Below are positions 55,220 through 64,000 of a DNA stretch of 64,000 nt, piece by piece. How positions within the stretch are numbered: the stretch's first letter is position 1; every line of letters begins with the position of its first letter. A model generated the notes under the pieces. It saw nothing but the letters and a program-made list of their open reading frames with translations, was not told the origin of the DNA and did no database searches. Origin of the DNA: Mermis nigrescens (lineage: Eukaryota > Nematoda > Enoplea > Mermithida > Mermithidae); the NCBI GenBank assembly GCA_036768485.1, contig JAVLUZ010000157.1, positions 14,139,877 through 14,203,876 of the forward strand, read 5' to 3'. A program made the translations under genes and the position numbers.

Positions 55220-56323
55220 GGGTAGGGGACACTTGGCCAGCATATTCAGATGGCCAGCGTATTCAGATGGCCAGCCTAGTTCAGATGGCCAGCATATTCA
55301 GATGGCCAGCATATTCAGATGGCCAGTGTATTGAGATGGCCAGTATATTCAGATGGCTAGCGTATTCAGATGGCCAGCATAGTCAGATGGCCAGCATAAG
55401 GCCAATAAAGGTTAAGAAAAAGGTTAAAGATTGGCTTTCCATCCAATACTGAGTATTACCAACACACCGAGGTGTGATTCTCGCTGAGACACCGCAAGGG
55501 GTCTCGACTCCCAAGGGCTTTAACCTTCGCCACACAAGTGTAGCTTCCCATTCATCAACCCCGAATGGTTGAAAGGCTGGGTGCGCTATATCGATTGACC
55601 TGACCTAATTGTTGACCTCAACATAGTAGTCTGACATGCACAGCAACAGGTAGGTGGTACCCATGTAGTTTGTAATCAAATAATTCACCCAGTGTACCTA
55701 CGACCATGCACAGGCAGCATGAGCATTCTCGGGGTCTAAATGGGGTAAAGTCCAAAACAATGCGAAAATTGCAATTCTGGGGGTGTTGTGCTAATTATCG
55801 ATTTCTAGGGGTTTTCCAATGTGTGTCTATAATGTTTTCCTATTTACTATATTTATCTTAGTAACATGGAGGATTACTTATGTATGTGCATCTATAGTCT
55901 GTTTCACATAACTTCGTGCATAAATTCTAAGAATTTTCAAGGACAGTAAGCCGAGGGTTACGATACTTATATATCAGATCAATGCTATAATCGCAATCTG
56001 TCAGCTTATTGTCGGAGATAGTTTTAAAATTTATGACCGAAGTTGTGTGAAACAGGCTATAGTAGCGCACTCGAACACGGTAGCGCAGTTGGCACCGACC
56101 CGCCACTTACTCGTCAAGCCTAGCTGGCCATCTGACTACGCTGGTCATGTGAATATGCTGGCCTTTTGATTATGCTGGCCATCTGAATACGCTGGCCATC
56201 TGAATAAGCTGGCCATGTTAACACAGTGGGCGTCGGAAATAGATCATTTTGGTTGGCCATCTGAATACGCTGCCCATCTGAATATGCTGGCCAAGTGAAC
56301 ACGGCTGGCCATGTGACTCTGAT
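55220..56323. mobile_element. FB10, foldback element with ATTCAGATGGCCAGCAT arms
   Basis: The left arm (55233-55400) is a run of 17-bp units and the right arm (56126-56315) their reverse complement. Exact 9-bp duplication CAAAATATA (55211-55219, 56324-56332). The core holds a mariner-like MITE and a tRNA A-box-like GGTAGCGCAGTTGG near 56080. Confidence 0.88.
55893..56061. mobile_element. Mariner-like palindromic MITE, copy 4
   Basis: TATAGTCTGTTTCACATAAC to GTGTGAAACAGGCTATA. Nearly identical to 54386-54555, so a recent relative. It lies in the FB10 core. Confidence 0.75.
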
Positions 56324-56812
56324 CAAAATATAAACTTGAGTTGTTGCCAGATCGCTTTTTGCACCAGATTTAGTGATTTCGTCTCAAAAAAGCTTTCTTT
56401 TTGGAAAAGTATGCCAACTTGACTAAGTACATATCCGCTATTTTAGCAAGACTTTTTGTTGGAGGAACCTAATAGATTCTTGTTGAAAAACTCAAGACGT
56501 TTTTCGGTGCTTTACCTTTAACTTATACATTTCTCCAATTTCATTATTTCTTCTTGCCTCCTCGTGAGAGGATGTCCTTACATATTTCCGCCAAGGTAAA
56601 TTCCTAAAATATAAATCGAATGATAATTATATAATTGTACAATATGGGTGCAAGCCGTAGATTTGGTAACGTCCCAACATGGCCACCAGTCCCAACACGG
56701 CCACCGTCCCAACACAGCCACCGTCCCAACACAGCCATCAAAATTCCCAACACGGCCACCGTCCCAACGTGGCCACCGTCCAAACAAACGACTGTCACAA
56801 CAAGGTCACCAC

Positions 56813-57052
56813 CACACGTGGGCGTGGGGGTGTGGGGGTTGGGGGTATGCACCCACCAGAAGTTCGGATTACCCCCAGAATTCAATTTTTTTAAAATGTT
56901 TTTGCTTTTTTCGCGATTTTTCGATGTCACTGGATAGTGCTCGATGAGAAACGTTGAAAAATTGTGTTTTCTTCGCCATACCACCATTTTTAAGACCATT
57001 TTTTTACATTTGAAAAATTTTGCACCTCCCCCAGAATGACTTTCGGTGCTGA
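56813..57052 (+). mobile_element. hAT-type MITE, copy 6, right end lost
   Basis: CACACGTGGGCGTGGGGG starts it; the family interior GATAGTGCTCGATGAGAAAC follows. The right end departs from the family after GGTGCTG, so it is truncated. It abuts the left arm of FB11. Confidence 0.7.
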
Positions 57053-57214
57053 ATGTTTCCGATGCGCCCAACATGTACAACCCGACCACAGTGCAAAACA
57101 ATGCTTCGTTGCATGCAAAATTCTTTATGCATGTAAAAAACTAACTTTAGTCATCAATTTAATTGCTGCCACATGTATATCCATGCCTAATTACCTTCCT
57201 GTAATTAACTATTG

Positions 57215-60200
57215 ACTAGCAAATGGGGCGCTTCGCTGCCCCATCTGCTAGAGTGTTTGTAAACAAATAATATCTTAACCAGTAATTAGTATAAAAAATT
57301 GAATGACTCTGCAATGGATCGGCGAGCGGTTTTTATATTTTTGTCTGTGACACGAAGCCTTATATATTCTGTTTCATATTATTTTATGCGTACATAGATT
57401 TTAATATTTTTTCGAATTATAATAGCTGAGCTGAGCTGCCCGGCGTTGTCCGGGCTGAACTTAGGCCTGATAACTGTATGGGATTGAGATGTCTCTTGTA
57501 TTTTTTTATTTTTCGGGACTTTTGATGTTTTTGTATATTTTTTAAAAAAATTGTTGGTAAAAACCATATTGTATTTTTTAAATTTTTTAAAACTGTCTTT
57601 TATCAACCATTTCTTTGATTAAATCCATATTTTTGACGTTATAGAATGGTTCTGAGAATTCTTTATCCTAAATCATATTTTTGATGTTCTGGGATGCTCT
57701 GGAAATTATACCATTAGATGGTTTGGGATGTTTAAAAATTTTGTTTGATCATAACCATATTTTTAACGTTTTGGAATATTAAAAAGCGTTTCTGGTCCAA
57801 AACCATACTTTTGATGTTTTTGAAGGTTTAAAATTTTTTTTGGTCAAAACCATATTTTTGATGTATTAGGGTGTTTAAAAAATTTTTTGGTCAAAACGAT
57901 TTTTTTGATGTTTTAGTATGTTTAAAGATTTTTTTGGTGCACACCATATTTTTGATGTTTTGGGACACCTATCTTACAGCACAGGATATGTTATAGCACT
58001 TTTACATTATCGACACATCCATGCTTTGAAGCACTTTTGATGTTCTGGGATGTTCTGGAAATTTGTTTAATCAAACCCATATTTTTGATGTTTTGGGATG
58101 TTTTGGAAAATTTTTTTCGTCAAACCATATTTTTGATGTTTTAGGATGTTTTGGAAAATTTTTTTGGTCAAACCATATTTTTGATGTTTTAAAATTTTTT
58201 GTTTGTTGTAGCGAAAGGTGTCATATATCACGTGATATCTCATATCACTCATATGTTATAGCTGATGGTATCTCCTATCTTATATCACTGCATGTTATGG
58301 CACAGACAGGGTATCTATATCACACCTATCTTATAGCATTGCCTATCTCGTAGCACAGGGTATCTTATATCCCATCCTATCTTATAGCATTGCCTATCTT
58401 GCAGCTCGGGGTATCTTATATCACTTCCTATCTTATAGCATTGCCTATCTTGTAGCACGGGGTATCTTTTATCACGTTCTATCTTATAGCATTGCCTATC
58501 TTGTAGCACGGGGTATCTTATATCACGTCACATCTTATAGTATTGCCTATCCAGTAGCACAGGGTATCTTATATCCCATCCTATCTTATAGCATTGCCTA
58601 TCTTGTAGCACGGGGTATCTTGTATCACGTCCTATCTTATAGCATTACCTATCTTGTAGCACGGGTGTCTTTTATCACGTCCTATCTTATAGCATTGCCT
58701 ATCCTGTAGCACAGGTATCTATCACATCCTATTGTATAGCATTGCTTATCTTGTAGCACACGGTATCTTATTTCATGTCCTATCTTATAGCCAGGCATGT
58801 AGCTGTGGGGGACTGGGGGGTCCGGACCACACATGGGCGTGGGGGGTCTGGGGGGGGGTCTGGACCCCCCACAGAAACCAAAAGACCCCCCCCCAGAAAT
58901 CAAAAGACCCCCCCCCAGAAATCAATTTTTGAAAATTTTTTTCGTTTTTTTCGCAATTTTTTGATGCCAATGGATAGTGCTTGATGAGAAACGTCGAAAA
59001 ATGGTGTTTTTATCGGCATATCACCATTTTTGAGGCCATTTTTTTGACCTTCAAAAAATCTTGGACCCCCCAGAATTTTCTTGCTGCCCACGTATGGTCC
59101 GGACCCGCCCGAAATTCAGAAAAAACCATAAACCGAAAATAGTGTAAACCGAGTTTTGCTCCTTTTTTAAAATTTTGCGAAAAATCGGCCATGTCCCAAA
59201 AAATGCTATGCTTAAGCATAGGGCTGCCTCCCGCTCCACCCCTGTATAGGGTGACTGGGTGGTGTTGATCAAATTTTAATGTCGCTACGGATCCTTCCCC
59301 CGGTAGGCCGACCTCGGGTCAAAACGTCAGCCCACCAACTATTATGGAGCCGGAGCCAACCCCGAACAAACAGACATACAGACAAACAAACTTTCACAAT
59401 TCACATTTATTGCTCGATTGAATAAAAATTACAGTACATATTGTTTATGGTCATTTGCGAATTGTGCATAGAAGGATCAAGATTTATAGTACCTACCTAC
59501 ATATATAATTCAATTATTATTTTATGTGCATTTTGTGAGTGCTTTCCATTAAGCAACGACTCATTCCATTTTGCTCTGTCTTCTTTTGCCTCGTTCTTCC
59601 GTTTATGAGGCAACTCAACGGCAAAACTGCGTACAATGTTCAACTTTGCCCTCATTGTAAACAAATGCAAAAAGTTGCATATTAAATTAGCCGCTAGAAG
59701 CAAAAACATTTGGATTTGTATTTTCGAAAGCCGCATGTTTGCTGCTTTCTTTCGAAAGCCGCATGTTTGCTGCTTTCGATTGCTTCGCATTAAATTTCAC
59801 GCGCGCTGGTTTACAAGGTCAAAAATTTTGACTTGGTGCAAGCTCTTTTTCAGTGATTAATCATGTTTATAAGTACCCGTACGTGATTTCCTTTCAGCCC
59901 GTCTCATACATGTTTTATGATGCCAGATCGTATATTTAAAGTAGCGAATATGGAATCAGCGGTCCCAGAAACCCCAGGGGCCAAATTTTGGAAGCAACAG
60001 TCAATCTGTGCTTCTGCAAAAAGACAAAAACCTAAATTTTACGCTATGCATAGGGTACCTTTGGGCTCCCGTATCTCAGAAACCAATCCGTGAATTTTCT
60101 TCAAATTCTACAGTAAGGTCAGTCATAAGATATCCAATAATTGGTGAAAACTTTAAAAAAATTTATTCGCTTCGATTTGAGATATTTGATAAAATACACT

Positions 60201-60534
60201 TGTAAATCACGTTTTTCTTACGGCATCACATCAGTTTACACTGTAGTGTAAAGTGGTTCACACCAGTCGATAGCGCATAAAAAGTTGATCTAGGGTGGCT
60301 TTAAAATTTTACCCTGCGGCAATTGCATAAGCGGCTAGAGCTACCAAAACTTTTACATAAATCCGTAGTTTCCGGGTTTCAGGAGTCCGATCGAGCCATT
60401 TTAATCAAAAAATTGTAATTAGCGCCCGAGAATACCCATTGAGTGAAAAAATAAGTATCACAAAATTATCCAGTAAAAACTTTTTTGCCTCACGCACACA
60501 CACACTTACACACAACTCGAAATTAATATTATAG
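57215..60534 (+). repeat. Tandem unit A of an unclassified element
   Basis: It starts with the hairpin CTAGCAAATGGGGC...GCCCCATCTGCTAG and ends CACACAACTCGAAATTAATA. Inside are minisatellites (57650-58200, CCATATTTTTGATGTTTT units; 58260-58790, CTATCTTATAGCATTGCC units), a GCTGCCCGGCGTTG stretch and hAT copy 5. Tandem arrangement and subterminal hairpins recall Helitron-like elements, but no diagnostic end was proven. Confidence 0.6.
58828..59096 (+). mobile_element. hAT-type MITE, copy 5
   Basis: 269 bp with ends CACACATGGGCGTGG and CTGCCCACGTATG. Exact duplication GTCCGGAC (58820-58827, 59097-59104). It is inserted in another MITE (AGGCATGTAGCTG) inside unit A. Confidence 0.88.
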
Positions 60535-62302
60535 ACTAGCAAATGGGGCGCTTCGCTGCCCCATCTGCTAGAGTGTTTGTAAACAAATAATATCTCAACC
60601 AGTAATTAGTATAAAAAATTGAATGACTCTGCAATGGATCGGCGAGCGGTTTTTATATTTTTTATATCTAGCTGAGCTGCCCGGCGTTGCCCTGGCTGAA
60701 CTTAGGCCTGATAGCTGTATGGGATTGAGATGTCTCTTGTACTTTTTTATTTTTCGGGACTTTTGATGTTTTTGGGATATTTCTAAAAAAATTGTTGTTA
60801 AAAACATATTGTATTTTTTAAATTTTTTAAAACTGTCTTTTGTCAACCATTTCTTTGATTAAATCCATATTTCTGACGTTATAGAATGGTTCTGAGAATT
60901 CTTTATCCTAAATCATATTTTTGATGTTCTGGGATGTTCTGGAAATTATACCATTAAATGGTTTGGGATGTTTAAAAATTTTGTTTGATCATAACCATAT
61001 TTTTATCGTTTTGGAATATTAAAAAAATTTTTTGGTCCAAAACCATACTTTTGATGTTTTAAGAGGTTTAAAAATTTTTTTGGTCAAAACCATATTTTTG
61101 ATGTTTTGGGGTGTTTAAAAAATTTTTTTGGTCAAAACCATTTTTTTGATGTTTTGGGATGTTTAAAGATTTTTTTGGTGCAAACCATATTTTTGATGTT
61201 TTGGGAGACCAATCCTACAGCACAGGATATGTTATAGCACTGGGTATGGTATATCACGTCCTATCTTGTAGCATGGGGTATGTTATATCACGTCCTATCC
61301 TGTAACACTGGGTATGTTATATCACGTCCTATCTTATAGCATGGGGCATGTTACATCACGTCCTATTGTATAGCATTGAGTATGTTGTATCACGTCCTAT
61401 CTTATAGCGTCGGGTTCAACTTTGTACAATGTTCAACTTTGCCCTCATTGTAAACAAATGCAAAAAGTTGCATATTAAATTAGCCGCTAGAAGCAAAAAC
61501 ATTTGGATTTGTATTTTCGAAAGCCGCATGTTAGCTGCTTCCGATTGCTTCGCATTAAATTTCACGCGCGCTGGTTTACAAGGTCAAAAATTTTGACTTG
61601 GTGCAAGCTCTTTTTCAGTGATTAATCATGTTTATAAGTACCCGTACGTGATTTCCTTTCAGCCCGTCTCATACATGTTTTATGATGCCAGATCGTATAT
61701 TTAAAGTAGCGAATATGGAATCAGCGGTCCCAGAAACCCCAGGGGCCAAATTTTGGAAGCAACAGTCAATCTGTGCTTCTGCAAAAAGACAAAAACCTAA
61801 ATTTTACGCTATGCATAGGGTACCTTTGGGCTCCCGTATCTCAGAAACCAATCCGTGAATTTTCTTCAAATTCTACAGTAAGGTCAGTCATAAGATATCC
61901 AATAATTGGTGAAAACTTTAAAAAAATTTATCCGCTGCGATTTGAGATATTTGATAAAATACACTTGTAAATCACGTTTTTCTTACGGCATCACATCAGT
62001 TTACACTGTAGTGTAAAGTGGTTTACACCAGTCGATAGCGCATAAAAAGTTGATCTAGGGTGGCTTTAAAATTTTACCCTGCGGCAATTGCATAAGCGAC
62101 TAGAGCTACCAAAACCTTTTACATAAAGCCGTAGTTTCCGGGTTTCAGGAGTCCGATCGAGCCATTTTAATCAAAAAATTGTAATTAGCGCCCGAGAATA
62201 CCCATTGAGTGAAAAAATAAGTATCACAAAATTATCCAGTAAAAACTTTTTTTGCCTCACGACACACACACACTTACACACAACTCGAAATTAATATTAT
62301 AG
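60535..62302 (+). repeat. Tandem unit B of the same element
   Basis: Direct copy of unit A with the same first and last bases. It lacks the middle part of A (about 58300-59620, including the MITEs). The two shared parts are nearly identical; even a 65-codon open frame (60008 and 61773) differs by one residue, so the duplication is recent. Confidence 0.85.
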
Positions 62303-62529
62303 AAGATTGATACCTACTTAGCTGATTAAAATACAGTGATAGTGGCCTTGTTGAGACAGTGGCTTGGTTGGGACGGTGGCCATGTTGGGACGGTGGCCAT
62401 GTTGGGACGGTGGCCGTGTTGGGACGGTGGCCGTGTTGGGACGGTGGCCGTGTTGGGACGGTGGCCGTGTTGGTAATTTTGGTGGCCGTGTTGGGACTGG
62501 TGGCCATGTTGGGACACATCGTAGATTTA

Positions 62530-62895
62530 TAGCTTGGCCAATTCCCAGACTTTTGAGTCAAAATAGCCGCTAAAGCTGGTATAAACGCTAATATCGTTAA
62601 AGCAATGTATCCACAGTTTTCGGTCATTTTCGAGTAGTTTACTAGAATAATTTTGATTTTTTTTTATTCATGTTTGCACTTAGTTTTGCCGTATTTTTGC
62701 CAGAAAAGTTCCTTTTTTCCATTCTGCAATCTGGACTCTACAAGGCCAGACATGCACGTGGGGAGGAGCGTTTGGCATCTAGAACCCCAGAATATAAAAA
62801 CGAAATTTTTTAGAAAAAAATGACAAAATGAAAACTAAAAATTAATGAAAATCGTTAGTCTATTTAAAAGTTTGAAATTGACCATAAACCTAATT
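62530..62895. mobile_element. Two ATGCACGTGGGG-family MITE remnants
   Basis: A plus-oriented copy (62530-62745) and a minus-oriented piece beginning AGACATGCACGTGGGG (62748) lie back to back. Neither keeps a duplication. Confidence 0.45.
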
Positions 62896-63923
62896 GTTAT
62901 ATTACCTGCTTACTTGTTTACTTGAAATATGGATGTTAAGTTCTGTTCTAAAGAATCTAGTGATAGATAGATACATAACAAACAAGCTTAATTTTTGTAA
63001 TCCATATTGTGAAAAAATCAAAACTAGGTCAAATTGATTACGTGCACAGAGCTTACCTAACTGAAATTGTCTCCTTTCCAAAAAATTCACTTTCTTTCTC
63101 ACGCACATCAACCTATAGCATGGACATACATAGAACTGAAACGGTCGGACAATCGGGATGGACGGAGAGGTAGGACAATCAGAGAATCGGGAATTGTAAG
63201 GTAGGTGAAATAGGTGCAAAACGCTCGACGTTGAATCGCCTGCTTCCCTCAGCGGCTATCTGTAGAATCAACACATGTTGAACCGTAACAAATGATCGCC
63301 ATGGTGCACCCTTACACCTTTTTTGCATTCGTACTTAAAAATGGCGTGCATGTACATATAGTCTGTCTTTTAACCTGCACAGATCCGCTCGGGTAAACTA
63401 TCCATATTACAGTAACACTTGATTTTTCCCTTGCTCGACGGAGTCGGTAGCAAATTTTTTCATGAAAATGGCGTGTCGAGCGATGAAGGATTCGGAGGCT
63501 ACAGTAGCAGAAAAATGATTTGTCGAACGAATTCATGCACTAGGTTTAGAAAAGAATTAAAAAACTTTTTCAACAGTTTTGGCGCCGCCATTTTGGTGCC
63601 GGACTAAGAATTTCTTCAAAATCGGCTTGAAATTGGCCAGAAACTGTACAATAACATAGTCGGTATTGTGTAGTATGTCTCCACCTTTCCAAAAATGCAT
63701 CCACCCGGGTGTAGCATGTCTCCACCTCACCTAAATTAATTTTTTATGGATTGGAAGACATCCAGCTTCCTTGGTGTGTCCCCATCTCGATAGAAATTTA
63801 TTGTTGTTCTTGTTTTTTTTTGTTTTTTTGTTGTTGTTTTTTTTGTTTTTTTATTTTTTTTTGTTTTTTATCACTGAAAAAAATTAAATCGTTAATTATT
63901 GCGAGACAAGTTCAAAAAAAGAA
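62896..63923. other. Right flank, no gene recognised
   Basis: AT-rich. GTAGCATGTCTCCACC-type phrases recur at 63675-63740, and a T/G-rich run spans 63795-63870. Nothing codes convincingly. Confidence 0.35.
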
Positions 63924-64000
63924 CTAAATAAGGGGAAACTGTCTTGCTATTTCGGCGATGATGTCGTTGAAAGGCGTCTGGATATGCTGCTTCTTGTACC
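63924..64000 (-). CDS. Possible C-terminal exon of an unknown gene (partial)
   Basis: On the minus strand an open frame runs from the window edge for 24 codons (KKQHIQTPFNDIIAEIARQF...) to TAG at 63926-63924. It is more GC-rich than its surroundings. No family is recognised; it may be chance or a transposon fragment. Confidence 0.25.
   Translation of the reverse strand, partial: YKKQHIQTPFNDIIAEIARQFPLI

Larger units (their letters stand above)
56665..62519. mobile_element. FB11, 5.9-kb foldback composite
   Basis: The left arm (56665-56800) begins GGTAACGTCCCAACATGGCC and the right arm (62345-62519) is its reverse complement, the 17-mer GGACGGTGGCCGTGTTG. Exact 9-bp duplication CGTAGATTT (56656-56664, 62520-62528). 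The interior holds hAT copy 6 and two tandem copies of an unclassified unit (57215-62302). Confidence 0.75.

Noticed and set aside
55440..55600. tRNA or tRNA-derived SINE
   Set aside because: GC-rich with suggestive words, but no spaced A and B boxes and no cloverleaf pairing.
56070..56110. tRNA gene from the A-box-like GGTAGCGCAGTTGG
   Set aside because: No B box follows before the FB10 right arm; at most a fragment.
60008..60205. 65-codon frame conserved at 61773
   Set aside because: The two DNA copies are nearly identical throughout, so conservation does not indicate coding.

Overview
The window is AT-rich nuclear DNA from an animal. Genes are split by GT-AG introns (59 bp to 10.6 kb), the protein matches are metazoan, and most of the sequence is interspersed repeats. 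The exact phylum cannot be fixed from sequence alone; an invertebrate with a transposon-rich genome is the best fit.

Three host genes are visible. (1) On the plus strand, three phase-compatible exons (1763-6096/6105) encode the C-terminal part of an unrecognised coiled-coil protein that begins before the window. (2) A four-exon plus-strand gene (6808-8074) encodes a 170-residue, four-helix membrane protein whose layout resembles TMEM107, the ciliary transition-zone protein. Its first exon is also in phase with the coiled-coil exons, so genes 1 and 2 might be one gene. (3) On the minus strand, a complete 20-exon gene (52703 down to 9006, 961 codons plus stop) encodes alpha-aminoadipic semialdehyde synthase (AASS). 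This is the mitochondrial lysine-ketoglutarate reductase / saccharopine dehydrogenase that carries out the first two steps of lysine degradation. All exon junctions were checked for phase and the coding sums agree exactly (2886 nt). Genes 2 and 3 converge, with 931 bp between their stop codons. A short open frame at the right edge (63924-64000, minus) may be the end of another gene.

Everything else is mobile or repetitive DNA. The last AASS intron (9140-19739) holds a decayed Penelope-like retroelement (9557-12386) bounded by about 185-bp inverted repeats, one of which contains a tRNA-like module and a hammerhead-like fold. Introns and flanks also carry many short non-autonomous DNA transposons. 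Several hAT-type families show exact 8-bp target duplications; others are palindromic, including a mariner-like family.

The most unusual content is a set of about eleven foldback elements (called FB1-FB11 here). Their inverted arms are mostly built from 15- or 17-bp minisatellite units. Each element has its own homogenised unit, and several have visible 9-bp target duplications. Two are large composites: FB3 (9243-14957) encloses the Penelope element and FB4; FB11 (56665-62519) encloses two tandem copies of an unclassified repeat unit. Nested insertions let much of the order of events be read directly.
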